DNA of 51,999 bases from JABMOW01 sp964409335 (GCA_964409335.1 CAYPCW010000011.1:1-51999); one strand, 5' to 3'. Shown: positions 35,755 through 46,336, numbered from the stretch's first letter. A program made the numbers and translations. The notes: generated from the letters alone by a model not told the origin.

Positions 35755-37690
35755 ACCAGTCTGGCAACCGTCCCAGGATCAAATCCCCGGGTTTCAAATC
35801 ACCCGGTTTACGCAAATGATATCAGATCGCTTTCAGGTGCGCCTGCCAGACTACCCGGCATTGCACAGGTGGTCGGTTGAGCATATCCCTGAATTTTGGG
35901 AATCGGTTTGGCAGTATAGCCAGATTATTTATTCTGCAGACTATGATCAGGTTGTTGATGATCCGAATAAAATGCCCGGTGCGAAATGGTTTACGGGAGC
36001 ACGGCTGAATTTTGCGGAAAACCTACTCCAACACCGTGACGATCATCCGGCAATATTATTCCGCGGGGAAACCGAGACAGAACAGAAAATCACCTATCGT
36101 GAACTTTATTTGTCTGTTGCGAAAACAGCCTATGCCATGAAAAAGCTTGGCATTCAATCCGGTGACCGGGTGGCGGGTTTTTTGCCCAATATCCCCGAAG
36201 CCGTGATTGCGATGCTGGCAGCCACCAGCATTGGCGCTATCTGGTCGTCGTCTTCTCAGGATTTCGGCATCAACGGCGTCCTTGACCGGTTTTCGCAGAT
36301 TGAACCTAAAATAATCTTCGCAGCCGATGGATATTTCTATAAAGGAAGATCTTTCGATTCAACTGAAAAATTGGAATCCATCGTATCCCAACTTCCATCG
36401 ATTCAAAAGGTGGTTGTCATTCAGTACACCGGACAGGGGGATTTTTCCCGTATCCCCAACGCCATCACGTGGGATGAATTTATCCGAAATTCCGCCACAT
36501 CACTGGAATTTAAACAGGTGCCCTTTGATCATCCGGTCTACATTATGTATTCGTCCGGGACGACAGGCAAGCCAAAAAGCATCGTGCATTCGGGAGGGGG
36601 AACCCTCCTGCAGCACACCAAGGAATTACGTCTGCATACAAATATCTCCCGTCGTGATACCGTTTTTTATTTTACAACCTGTGGGTGGATGATGTGGAAT
36701 TGGCTGGTTTCATCATTGGCTATTGGAGCTACGATCGTCTTGTATGATGGGAATCCATTTTATCCGGATGCATCTACCCTGCTGGAGATGGCAGAGGATT
36801 ATAAGATCACCGTATTCGGTACCAGCGCAAAATATATAACATCTCTGGAATCTGATGGGATCATTCCCAGACAAAGATTTCGCTTTACGGCGTTACGAGC
36901 CATATTATCCACAGGATCGCCATTATCGGAGAAAAGTTTTGATTACGTGTATTCCCAATGGAAACGGGATGTGGTCCTAAGCTCAATTTCCGGGGGGACG
37001 GATATCGTGTCGTGTTTTGCACTTGGTAATCCTGCACTGCCGGTATATCGTGGGGAATTACAATGTATGGGGCTGGGTATGGATGTACAAAGTCTGGATG
37101 AAACGGGCCGTACCGTCATCGGTAAAAAGGGAGAATTGGTCTGTTGTAAAGCGTTTCCCTCCATGCCGGTCTATTTTTGGAATGACCCTGATGGAGAAAA
37201 ATATCAAAACGCATATTTCAAGCCGTATCCTGGGAAATGGTGTCATGGCGATTATATTTTAATCAACGAACATGGAGGCGTTACCATTTTCGGACGATCC
37301 GACGCCACTCTGAATCCGGGTGGTGTGCGTATCGGTACCGCTGAAATTTATCGCATAGTGGAAGGGATTACCGAAATCGCCGATTCTGTGGTGGTGGGAC
37401 AAACCCTGAATGACGATGAGAGAATCATATTATTCGTCAAACTGAATGATGACTGTGAATTAAATGACCAACTTAAACAGAAAATTTCCGACTCAATCCG
37501 GAAGGGATGTAGCCCCAGACATGTTCCCCACACGATCCTTCCCGTTCACGACATCCCGTATACAATCAACGGAAAAAAGGTAGAGATTGCCATCAAACGA
37601 ATTCTCAATGGATTGGCGGTGACAAACCGGGATGCTTTGGCAAACCCGGGATCCCTCGACGAGTTTCGCCTGTTACGGAGTAAATTTTAA
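35747..37690 (+). CDS. aacS: acetoacetyl-CoA synthetase
   Basis: 647 residues from a GTG at 35747 with GGGGAAAG upstream; it overlaps the previous stop by 8 bases. The frame is open further upstream but only inside the previous gene. Acyl-adenylate motifs are YIMYSSGTTGKPKSIVHSGG (ATP loop), TLNPGGVRIGTAEIYRIVEG and the catalytic-lysine segment YTINGKKVEIAIK. Acetoacetate and fumarate are the end products of homogentisate breakdown, so this enzyme activates acetoacetate for central metabolism. Confidence 0.93.
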   Translation: MCEPVWQPSQDQIPGFQITRFTQMISDRFQVRLPDYPALHRWSVEHIPEFWESVWQYSQIIYSADYDQVVDDPNKMPGAKWFTGARLNFAENLLQHRDDHPAILFRGETETEQKITYRELYLSVAKTAYAMKKLGIQSGDRVAGFLPNIPEAVIAMLAATSIGAIWSSSSQDFGINGVLDRFSQIEPKIIFAADGYFYKGRSFDSTEKLESIVSQLPSIQKVVVIQYTGQGDFSRIPNAITWDEFIRNSATSLEFKQVPFDHPVYIMYSSGTTGKPKSIVHSGGGTLLQHTKELRLHTNISRRDTVFYFTTCGWMMWNWLVSSLAIGATIVLYDGNPFYPDASTLLEMAEDYKITVFGTSAKYITSLESDGIIPRQRFRFTALRAILSTGSPLSEKSFDYVYSQWKRDVVLSSISGGTDIVSCFALGNPALPVYRGELQCMGLGMDVQSLDETGRTVIGKKGELVCCKAFPSMPVYFWNDPDGEKYQNAYFKPYPGKWCHGDYILINEHGGVTIFGRSDATLNPGGVRIGTAEIYRIVEGITEIADSVVVGQTLNDDERIILFVKLNDDCELNDQLKQKISDSIRKGCSPRHVPHTILPVHDIPYTINGKKVEIAIKRILNGLAVTNRDALANPGSLDEFRLLRSKF

Positions 37691-37715
37691 AAAAGGGCGG
37701 TAAAACGACCTTTTT
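37690..37715 (+). terminator. rho-independent-type terminator after acetoacetyl-CoA synthetase
   Basis: AAAAAGG (37690-37696) pairs with CCTTTTT (37709-37715), with an extra inner C-G pair block and a small loop. The T-run doubles as the right arm. It starts on the last bases of the stop codon, so it closes the tyrosine operon. Confidence 0.75.
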
Positions 37716-37785
37716 AGTGGAATATCGATATATCATTATAATCCAAACCATTCAAATTACAGGGTGCGTCACCGTCCAGGAATAA

Positions 37786-37823
37786 AAATACCGGGAAAAT
37801 GGTTATTAACGGTATTTATTTTT
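37786..37823 (+). terminator. second terminator in tandem
   Basis: AAATACCG (37786-37793) pairs with CGGTATTT (37810-37817), followed by a run of T to 37826. Together with the first hairpin this insulates the tyrosine operon from the secreted-protein genes that follow. Confidence 0.7.
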
Positions 37824-37927
37824 TTTCATAAAGATCCTTTCATGTTAACTTTACCTAAATGGATGGTAATAACAAATATCAGTGCGTATCATCAGCGCCG
37901 TCAAAAATTCGTGTGATTGAGAAGTCC

Positions 37928-39013
37928 ATGTTATTTATTATGACGATGATCCTGTGGACCAGTCTGGCGGGTCAGGATACTGTCTATTTTCTCCCCAATT
38001 TACAAAACACCGGCGTTCATCACCTCACGGTCTTTATGTCCACGGTCACCGGACTATCCACGATGGACGAAATTGGGTTGTTCGATGAAAATGGATTAAT
38101 CAGCAACCAAAATTGCAATAGCGAAACAGGACCTCTTTTGGTAGGAGCGGGTGTGTATCAAACTGGACAAATGGAGATCGTTTCAATCGGATCAATAGAC
38201 AATTGTGCATTCGGTGGGATACAGCTTCCGGGATATGTTATTGGCCATGATATATCTGCTCGTGTCTGGAAGTCCCTGACGAATACGGAATATCCGGTTC
38301 ATTTAATTGTAGGTTTGGGAAATGGTGTATTTGGTGAAGTTTTAACCGTAATTGATGACATTCTGTATTTCATGCCCGCATGGTACGGATTTGACCCTGT
38401 AACGCCTATGACAATTGAAATCCTTCAGGCGGAAATCCAGGGTTTTTTACCCGATGCAGGAGATGAAATCGCGGTGTTTGACAATGCCATCTGTGTCGGG
38501 AGTATCAAATATACAACCGGGTGGGAGCAGGGATTGACAATTTATGCAGGTGCTGATATTACCGGTACTGAAACTGTTGAGGGATTTACTGAAAGCCATG
38601 ACATGATATTTAAGTTATGGGATGCGAGTGATGCATTTGAAGAAAACTGGGTATCATTGGACGTATCCGGTGACGGTGTTTTTACGCCCAACGGATTTTC
38701 TCAGATTTCAGTGACCGGGTTATCTACGGACGACGGTTTTGAGCTTTCGCCTGAATTTTTCTCACTGACTGCATATCCGAATCCCTTCAACTCGACGGTC
38801 AAAATTGATTACGAGGTACATCAAATGACACATTTAATAATTGATATTGTTGATATTACCGGCAGACAGATGAGCGTGTTATTCCGGGGAAGAGCGCCGG
38901 CGGGGAGTCATTCAGCAGGGTGGTATCCCGGGAACGTCTATTCCGGAATATTTTATGTTAGAATTCAAGCAAATGGTATATCAAAATCGTTACCGGTTCT
39001 GTATTTGAAATGA
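37928..39013 (+). CDS. secreted protein with two related beta domains and a T9SS C-terminal sorting domain
   Basis: 361 residues from the Met at 37928, chosen because a signal peptide (MLFIMTMILWTSLAGQ) starts there and GAGAAG lies upstream; the frame is open from an ATG at 37859. Two related domains of roughly 110 residues each begin 'YFLPNLQNTG' and 'YFMPAWYGFD' and contain D-E-I-x-x-F-D. The last 80 residues are a type A sorting domain (LTAYPNPFNSTVKIDYEV ... GIFYVRIQANG), cleaved during T9SS export. The function of the two domains is unknown. Confidence 0.8.
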   Translation: MLFIMTMILWTSLAGQDTVYFLPNLQNTGVHHLTVFMSTVTGLSTMDEIGLFDENGLISNQNCNSETGPLLVGAGVYQTGQMEIVSIGSIDNCAFGGIQLPGYVIGHDISARVWKSLTNTEYPVHLIVGLGNGVFGEVLTVIDDILYFMPAWYGFDPVTPMTIEILQAEIQGFLPDAGDEIAVFDNAICVGSIKYTTGWEQGLTIYAGADITGTETVEGFTESHDMIFKLWDASDAFEENWVSLDVSGDGVFTPNGFSQISVTGLSTDDGFELSPEFFSLTAYPNPFNSTVKIDYEVHQMTHLIIDIVDITGRQMSVLFRGRAPAGSHSAGWYPGNVYSGIFYVRIQANGISKSLPVLYLK

Positions 39014-39198
39014 GTCTGTGACATTGAAAACATTCAGGATGAGATTGACTTCAGGCAGTGTGGCTGCCGGTCGTTAATAGCTGATCTTTCAGATTTGACG
39101 ATGTTTCCTCTATACAAATACTAATTGTTACAACTTTCAAACTCCAGTATTCTACCTCATAATCCTAATATTGTCTGCAATATCAGGGGACATTCACA

Positions 39199-42100
39199 AT
39201 GATACATCACAAGTTGACAATTATTGTTATTATTATATCGGGACTTTTTGCGAAGGTATCGGATCGATTTCAATTACAACCGCTGGATTCTACAAATTCT
39301 AAAATTATTTTTACTCAGGAACAACTTCAGTATCAGAATCGAAACGGGTTTCAGGAAATACTTTCAAAATCTTCTGCAACGACACAGGAGTCCGGAATGC
39401 CGAAACTGCCAATGCATACGTTTCTGTATGAAATTCCTTCCAATTCACATGCCCAAGTGAGCTACATGGTCGTACAATCACATTTCGAATCCGGGAAACG
39501 TATAATTCCATTTCAATCGGTGGGACTTGGTGAAGCGGAAACCGGGCATCACCCACCCGCTATCAATTCTACTTTTTATCAGTCGCCGGGTATTTTCCCA
39601 TCCGAAAATCTGAGGGTTTCCGAACCTCAGATCATGAGGGACATTCAAGTTGTTTCCATTAGTTTAGTCCCGTTTATTTACAAGCCCCGAACCGACGCGC
39701 TTGAAGTATTTGATGAGGTAGAAATTCTAATTACAACCACATACAATCAAGGTTATGAAGAGCGTTATCAAAGCGCTCCGGTTTCTGGCAGTTTTCAATC
39801 TGTTTATCAAAACACGGTTATAAATTATGACGAATTCAGAGAGGTGGGAAACACGCCGGTGATCCTCTATATTTGCGGTGGATATTCTATCAGTTCACCT
39901 TACATCCAATCATTATTTAATTGGAGACATCAACGGGGATATAAAGTTCATAGCGTCTCAACCTCCACGACCGGGACAACAACGACCGCCATCAAGAATT
40001 ATATCCAGAATCAATATGACTCGCCGGCTTCACGGCCTGATTTTGTTTGTCTGATTGGAGACGCCGGAGGGAGCTTTAATATTCCGACATTTATGGAAAA
40101 TTATTCCGGCTATGGAGGAGAAGGAGATCATCCCTACACGCAACTCAGCGGTAATGACCTGTTATCGGATATATTTATTGGCCGGCTACCGGTTCGGTCA
40201 ACCACAGATATCAGTGTGGTTGTCAATAAAATCATTAATTATGAAAAAGGGATTGATCTGGGGTCAAATTGGACAGAAAAAGCAGCCCTGATCGGAGACC
40301 CGTCTTATTCCGGAATATCCTGTGCCATTACCATGGAATATGTGGCGGACATTATGGAAGAATTTGGGATGGCGGATATTCGTCTGAAAACAACGGGATC
40401 GAATTACGCCACATGGATGCAAAGCCAACTGAATGAAGGTGTCCTCTACTTTAATTACCGGGGATACTATGGCGTCAGCGGCTTCACATCCTCTCATGTG
40501 GATGGCGCCAATAATGGGTTCAAGCTACCCTTTGCAACGGTCATAACCTGCGGCACCGGTTCATTTGCCAGTGAATCTGTTTCCCTTGCAGAGAAATTCA
40601 TGGTGGCGGGAACAGTTGCGAATCCAAAAGGGGCAATTGCGTCTATCGGCACAGCCACGACTGGTACTCATACCTTGTTTAATAATATTTTTGATATGGG
40701 AATTTATCAGGGACTTTTTGTAGATGGAGACGAAACTACCGGAGAAGCGTTGGTATCCGGGAAAATTTATTTATACCAGAATTATCCGGCGAACCCCGAG
40801 AATTATGTGAGTATTTTTACCCATTGGAATAACCTGATGGGCGACCCTTCAACCCATATTTGGACGGATACCCCCGTAGGATTGGTCGTGGAACATCCGA
40901 CAACATTAAATTGGGGTGAAAGTCTGATCGCTGTCCATGTCACCACAGATACGGGAACTCCCGTTGAAAATGCACGGGTGACCCTGCTCAAAGGAAATGA
41001 CGAAATATTTCTAAACCTGGTTACGGATGCATCTGGTTTCGTGCATATTCCGATTCAATTTGCATCAGGCGGTGATATCGCAATTACCGTGACCCGAAAG
41101 AATGCAGTACCCTATATCGGAACGATATCAATCCCATTGTCAGGTCCCCATTTAACCCTTCACGAGCAGGAGATCACTTTCACGGATGATGGGAGTTCCG
41201 GGACGATCGGGGATGGCGACTCCAACGTTAATCCAGGGGAGACATTCATTATCCGGTTACCGATTTATAACACGGGTACAGACGAAATTACCGGACTTGA
41301 TTGCCAATTATCCTTTCTTTCAGAAAATGTCGAAGTATTAAGTGATAATGTAATAATTCCGCTCATGATCAGCGACGATCATGCAACACCTGAATTTCTT
41401 TGTGCTCTATCCCCTGGTGCAGTGGACAGAGAATTGTTAAACGGGATGATGACTATCAATTCTATAGACATGGGCAGTTGGGTATATAGTGTACCTATAA
41501 ACGTTTTTGGCAGCCGTCTATCCTTCAACGTTATTACGGTATCCGGTAATGATGACGGGCATCTTACTCCCGGACAAACCGATACACTTTGGGTGTCAAT
41601 GACAAATTCCGGTTCGCGGTCCATATCAGAAGTATCCGCCATATTAAATGTAAACGGTGATTTCATCATCCCATTAGAAAATGACCTGTATTGGGACCAT
41701 TTAGAGAGTGGAGAATCAGCGTATTCGGTCAACCCGTTGATTCTCGAAGTTGATAACGACATCATTAATGGTTCTGTCCTGAATTTAAATTTTATCATCA
41801 CTTCGACTGATGGCTATGATCAACCCGCCGTCATTGAGATCATTGCCGGTGAACTCAGCGTAAATGACCCGATGGGTCCGGATGAGTACGGGTATTATAT
41901 ATACGATTCGGGGGACACGGGCTACGACCTTGCTCCGGTTTATGATTGGATAGAAATTGATCCGCATCTGGGGGGTAGTGGGACAGAATTATCCATTGAT
42001 GACGGAGGGAATAATCAGGATGATTCTCAGGTACTGACCCTGCCATTCAATTTCAGATTCTATGGAGATGATTACTCACAGATCACGGTCTGTTCAAATG

Positions 42101-43716
42101 GGTGGATTGCTTTAGGTGAATCACCTATGGAGAGTTTTCGGAATTATACTATTCCCGGTCCCGGTGGCCCTTCTCCCATGATTGCTGTTTTCTGGGACGA
42201 TCTTAAAACTACGAATAACAACAAAATCTACAGTTATTATCATACCACGATTGACGCATTTATCATCGAGTGGTCAGGGGTGAGAACTTATGATCAAAAT
42301 TCTTCCGAATCTTTTCAGGCTATATTGTATAACAACATGATGCCTCCGTTTGGAGATAATGAAATAAAATTGCAATACATGGATTTTAACAACACCAGTG
42401 TTGGGAATTATGGATCATATAATACACCGGTTCATGGCGATTATTGTACCATCGGTATCGAAAACCCTACAGCAAATGTCGGGCTTCAGTATACATTCAA
42501 TAACACGTACCCTTTACCAGCCATGCAGTTGGGGGATGAAACGGCGCTGTTTATTACCACTCGCCTTGCACAATCATTACCGGTTCCCGCACTGACGATC
42601 AGCCAAACCGATATGAATTTTGAGTTGCAGCCTGATCAAACTCAGAATGATATTTTCACCATTACCAATTCCGGTGAACCGGGCTCGACCCTGTATTACA
42701 CTGCAGAACTACTGCCTATACCCTACCCTGCGGGGAATCCCGATAGTTTTGGACATTATTGGTCTGATTCTGATATGGATGTGACCGCAGATTATTCCTG
42801 GATAGACATCTCAGAAACCGGTTCTATAATAGAATTTTCTCACAATGATGTGGCGTCAGGTCCGGTGGATATCGGTTTCGATTTCCCATTCTATGGCGAA
42901 TATTATTATCAGTGCATTATCAGCCCCAACGGGTGGTTCGGTTTCGGTGAAGATAATACGGAATGGCAGAATTCCTCAATCCCAAATGCAGACGCCCCCC
43001 GACCTGCAATTTTCCCGTTCTGGGATGATTTAAATCCGGTGAATGATAGCAATAGTCCAAGCATGGAAGGCACCGTTTACTATGAGAATACGGGGGATGT
43101 ATTTGTGATATGGTTCGACCACGTAGCGCATTGGGATGGACAGATCCAGGGGAATTACAATTTTCAGGCAATTTTATATCCATCCGGGGATATCCATTTT
43201 AACTACAGTGATCTGGATGGGGTTATCAATCGCTCAACGATTGGTATACAAAATGGCGATGGAACTGACGGAATCCAGATTGTCATGGATGACGACTATG
43301 TTCATGAGAATCTTTCCACCTTTATCAAACCATCTCCCGCATGGGTCGAATTATTTTCCGACTCAGGAGAACTCACGGGCAGTTTGCAAAACTCTGAATC
43401 TGCTACCATCACAGTCATGGTAAATTCTGCCGGATTATCCGAAGGGAATTACACCTCGGTTCTGAAATTGGCGACTAATGTTCAACCGCCGGTAATCGTT
43501 CCGATCATACTGGCTGTCAGCGATACAGTACCCGGTGATGGCGATATAAATCAGGATAATATTATTAATGTAGTTGATATTGTCCTTATGGTCAATATCA
43601 TTATCGGAGAAATTCTTCCGGATGAATATCAATTTTGGGCGGCTGATTTAAATGGTGACGGTCTGGTAGATGTGCTTGATATCGTCGACATCATCGAAAT
43701 AATACTGGAACAATAA
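39199..43716 (+). CDS. large secreted gingipain-like (C25) protein with C-terminal dockerin
   Basis: 1505 residues with a signal peptide. A C25-type pro-region (about 40-190) precedes a gingipain-like fold (about 205-560): VILYICGGYSISSPYIQSLF, DFVCLIGDAGG, DIFIGRLPVRSTTD. Catalytic Cys451 is in TCGTGSF, but the usual Y-x-G-H-G histidine motif reads YRGYYG (421-425). Then come a carboxypeptidase-regulatory-like domain, Ig-like/CARDB domains, and two copies of a nidogen-like domain (NGWIALGE and NGWFGFGE mark the centres). The end is a type I dockerin with two Ca2+ loops (DINQDNIINVVDIV and DLNGDGLVDVLDIV). No T9SS sorting domain follows the dockerin, which is odd for such a protein. Confidence 0.85.
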   Translation: MIHHKLTIIVIIISGLFAKVSDRFQLQPLDSTNSKIIFTQEQLQYQNRNGFQEILSKSSATTQESGMPKLPMHTFLYEIPSNSHAQVSYMVVQSHFESGKRIIPFQSVGLGEAETGHHPPAINSTFYQSPGIFPSENLRVSEPQIMRDIQVVSISLVPFIYKPRTDALEVFDEVEILITTTYNQGYEERYQSAPVSGSFQSVYQNTVINYDEFREVGNTPVILYICGGYSISSPYIQSLFNWRHQRGYKVHSVSTSTTGTTTTAIKNYIQNQYDSPASRPDFVCLIGDAGGSFNIPTFMENYSGYGGEGDHPYTQLSGNDLLSDIFIGRLPVRSTTDISVVVNKIINYEKGIDLGSNWTEKAALIGDPSYSGISCAITMEYVADIMEEFGMADIRLKTTGSNYATWMQSQLNEGVLYFNYRGYYGVSGFTSSHVDGANNGFKLPFATVITCGTGSFASESVSLAEKFMVAGTVANPKGAIASIGTATTGTHTLFNNIFDMGIYQGLFVDGDETTGEALVSGKIYLYQNYPANPENYVSIFTHWNNLMGDPSTHIWTDTPVGLVVEHPTTLNWGESLIAVHVTTDTGTPVENARVTLLKGNDEIFLNLVTDASGFVHIPIQFASGGDIAITVTRKNAVPYIGTISIPLSGPHLTLHEQEITFTDDGSSGTIGDGDSNVNPGETFIIRLPIYNTGTDEITGLDCQLSFLSENVEVLSDNVIIPLMISDDHATPEFLCALSPGAVDRELLNGMMTINSIDMGSWVYSVPINVFGSRLSFNVITVSGNDDGHLTPGQTDTLWVSMTNSGSRSISEVSAILNVNGDFIIPLENDLYWDHLESGESAYSVNPLILEVDNDIINGSVLNLNFIITSTDGYDQPAVIEIIAGELSVNDPMGPDEYGYYIYDSGDTGYDLAPVYDWIEIDPHLGGSGTELSIDDGGNNQDDSQVLTLPFNFRFYGDDYSQITVCSNGWIALGESPMESFRNYTIPGPGGPSPMIAVFWDDLKTTNNNKIYSYYHTTIDAFIIEWSGVRTYDQNSSESFQAILYNNMMPPFGDNEIKLQYMDFNNTSVGNYGSYNTPVHGDYCTIGIENPTANVGLQYTFNNTYPLPAMQLGDETALFITTRLAQSLPVPALTISQTDMNFELQPDQTQNDIFTITNSGEPGSTLYYTAELLPIPYPAGNPDSFGHYWSDSDMDVTADYSWIDISETGSIIEFSHNDVASGPVDIGFDFPFYGEYYYQCIISPNGWFGFGEDNTEWQNSSIPNADAPRPAIFPFWDDLNPVNDSNSPSMEGTVYYENTGDVFVIWFDHVAHWDGQIQGNYNFQAILYPSGDIHFNYSDLDGVINRSTIGIQNGDGTDGIQIVMDDDYVHENLSTFIKPSPAWVELFSDSGELTGSLQNSESATITVMVNSAGLSEGNYTSVLKLATNVQPPVIVPIILAVSDTVPGDGDINQDNIINVVDIVLMVNIIIGEILPDEYQFWAADLNGDGLVDVLDIVDIIEIILEQ

Positions 43717-43788
43717 CGCTACGACATCCGAACTTATATGGATATTTTTATTAAGATTTATATTGTAAATCGAGATTAAGGAGAAGTG

Positions 43789-44304
43789 ATGCGAATAAAT
43801 TCACCCATTATACTAATAATCCTTTCGGTGGCAATATTACCGGGGAGTGATGAACGGCTCCCCGGTATGCAATTGAAGGACTTATCAAATCATCGTGTGA
43901 ACCTGGATCAATATTACGAGCGGACGCCGATTCTGATTAATTTTTGGACGCTTGCATGTGATCCCTGTAAAAAAGAGATGAAATTTCTAAATGATTTTAA
44001 CACAAAATATGAGGACACGGGGTTTCAGGTGATCAGCGTGAATATGGATAACCCCCGAAGCATGTCGAAAGTAAAATCCTATGTCAAATCACAGGATTAT
44101 TCATTTACCGTACTCTCCGATCCTAAATCAGAACTTTTTCAAAAAACAGGCGGAAGAGTGATGCCATATATTTTAATGATTAACACGGATGGGACCATAG
44201 AAAAACGACATATCGGTTTTACCGTCGGTGATGAAAAAGATATAGAAAGAGATATTCTTGACCTTATTCAACATAATACCATGAACACGAATGAAAAAAG
44301 GTAG
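43789..44304 (+). CDS. TlpA/ResA-like thioredoxin-fold protein
   Basis: 171 residues from the ATG at 43789, which has AAGGAG five bases upstream; a GTG one codon earlier would be too close. A hydrophobic leader suggests export to the periplasm. The redox motif is C-D-P-C in FWTLACDPCKKEMKFLNDF, and the cis-Pro loop is GRVMPYILMI. Family members reduce disulfides or serve cytochrome and cell-envelope maturation. It overlaps the following outer-membrane gene by 14 bases, so the two are probably co-translated. Confidence 0.9.
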   Translation: MRINSPIILIILSVAILPGSDERLPGMQLKDLSNHRVNLDQYYERTPILINFWTLACDPCKKEMKFLNDFNTKYEDTGFQVISVNMDNPRSMSKVKSYVKSQDYSFTVLSDPKSELFQKTGGRVMPYILMINTDGTIEKRHIGFTVGDEKDIERDILDLIQHNTMNTNEKR

Positions 44305-46336
44305 TCTTCTCATTTTAATCATCTCATGCTTATTTTCACAGGCAGATATAAATTTTTCTCTTGAAACAAGATATGGAAATGGACTTCAGATCACCAGCCT
44401 GGGCTCATTTACGCCAGATACTTCTGCATACCGGTATTTTGAAAATTTGTTAGATATCAATTCCATTTACCGGAATGATCTGTATGTTTACCTTCAACTT
44501 GAATACAGCGATCCACCCATTTTTGGATTCAGCCTTGACGGCGTAAATGCGTTTTATTTAGAGTATACGCAAGAGAGAATGCGCCTGAAAGCGGGGGATT
44601 TATACACAATATACGGCCGGGGAGTTTCCCTCAGAACATTTCAGGATCAGAATATTGATTATGATAACAGTTTAAAGGGAATCGAATTAACCTATGATCT
44701 CTCGGACCGGATACGGTTGTTCTCACTGCTGGGACAGGGGATGTTTTATTACAGGGGGAATCCCGCTGTGATTGTCCCAGACCGATCATTAAAGAATAAA
44801 GTGATATTGATCGGATCAGAATATTATTCCGATCATTTGGGAGATTTCACATTCTTCTATTTCAGTGAAGACAAAGAATTATCCCAGGATGTGATATTGA
44901 GTTATGAGGCAGAGATTTTTGATACCCGGTTGGCACGTGAATTATTCACAAGAATATCCTTCGATGATGTGGGAGCCGATACCGTTAGATATACCAATCG
45001 AACACTGACCTGGAATAAATCAACAGGCTGGGTGGATATTTATCTTGAAAAAGCATGGAATAATTATACCAAAATTTTAGGCGATCGTATCCGGGGATCG
45101 ATGTTTTATGCTGCTTTGAGTATGGATGTGTTTAATACCTGGATATCCTATGAGTATAAAAATTACAATATGCCCTTTCTGATCCAATCTGTTTCCAATC
45201 CGCCAACCCTTGCGAGAGAAGCAACATCCGTGTTGGTTTCACGAAATGCACATGCCATTAACGCCGGGGAAGAACGGGGACACCAGACCGAATTGAACCG
45301 GGAAATATTTACAGACACTCATTTGATCGCAAATTTATCATTTTCCCGGCGGCAGCAGGGATTTCATACTGCTGAGTACGAATCGTTTAATATAAATCAA
45401 TCCGGTAACGCATTTTCAGGATACTGGCAGACCGACTCATCCCTGGCCTTGACAACAAAAAAGCCATCACTGGCTGAGATATTAAAATTTTCAGACGGAG
45501 AGGGTACTTTATCTCATTATCCGTACCGTCAATTCTATCTTGAGTTGTCCGGATGGCAGATGAATGACATGGCATATTATAGAATTGGTGCAGATCAATA
45601 TGACGAGATTACAGTCTACCACGATCAGATCGATTATATCCCGACAAACCCAATGACGGATGATGATCTTTTAAATTATTTTTTGGAATATTACTCGAAC
45701 CACTATTGGGAAATCTGGAATCAGAATTATTATCCGGATTTGGGGCTGGACTCTACCTACGCAAATAGTGTGTTTGAAATATCATACGGGGCACCGATTG
45801 CAGATATTATCAATGAAGACACTCAAAATGCATTTCAAACCGTTTCTCCGCAATTAAACAGTTTACCCCAACCTGAAAAAAATTATGAAAAAATATCTGC
45901 ATTTACGATCCCTGCTCAATTCGCCTTTCATGTAGATCGGGTTGGCGCATTTACGATTTACGTTGAGCGACAATGGAAAACCATCGAAATCAATAAGGAC
46001 AAGATCTTTAGCAATGGGGAAACGGATAACAGTCTGTCTCAGAAGGAAACGTATGATCTGAATTATTTTTCAATGTCATACGAACATCCGTTAAACTTTT
46101 CACTTACGCTATTCTATGAGACTGAGGGGTACAGGAAAAAACTGGGGAATTTGTTATGGTCAGATGGCGACCATCATTGGACGGGTTTTGATTTTACATA
46201 CGATCTAAACGAGAATAGCCAGCTATCATTCTTTGTTGGATCTCAAAAAGGGGGAAGAGTATGCGCAAACGGAATTTGTGCTGATCAGCCTGGATTTGAA
46301 GACGGGATCAAGGTTACTTTCAGGAGTATTTTCTAA
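44291..46336 (+). CDS. predicted outer-membrane beta-barrel protein, DUF6029-like
   Basis: 681 residues with a signal peptide (LLILIISCLFSQA). It is rich in alternating hydrophobic and aromatic strands, as in barrels. The segment AGDLYTIYGRGVSLRTFQDQ resembles the conserved part of DUF6029 proteins from Bacteroidetes. No plug domain or TonB box is visible. The function is unknown. Overlap with the TlpA-like gene hints at thiol-dependent folding or a shared export role, which is inference. Confidence 0.7.
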   Translation: MKKGSLLILIISCLFSQADINFSLETRYGNGLQITSLGSFTPDTSAYRYFENLLDINSIYRNDLYVYLQLEYSDPPIFGFSLDGVNAFYLEYTQERMRLKAGDLYTIYGRGVSLRTFQDQNIDYDNSLKGIELTYDLSDRIRLFSLLGQGMFYYRGNPAVIVPDRSLKNKVILIGSEYYSDHLGDFTFFYFSEDKELSQDVILSYEAEIFDTRLARELFTRISFDDVGADTVRYTNRTLTWNKSTGWVDIYLEKAWNNYTKILGDRIRGSMFYAALSMDVFNTWISYEYKNYNMPFLIQSVSNPPTLAREATSVLVSRNAHAINAGEERGHQTELNREIFTDTHLIANLSFSRRQQGFHTAEYESFNINQSGNAFSGYWQTDSSLALTTKKPSLAEILKFSDGEGTLSHYPYRQFYLELSGWQMNDMAYYRIGADQYDEITVYHDQIDYIPTNPMTDDDLLNYFLEYYSNHYWEIWNQNYYPDLGLDSTYANSVFEISYGAPIADIINEDTQNAFQTVSPQLNSLPQPEKNYEKISAFTIPAQFAFHVDRVGAFTIYVERQWKTIEINKDKIFSNGETDNSLSQKETYDLNYFSMSYEHPLNFSLTLFYETEGYRKKLGNLLWSDGDHHWTGFDFTYDLNENSQLSFFVGSQKGGRVCANGICADQPGFEDGIKVTFRSIF

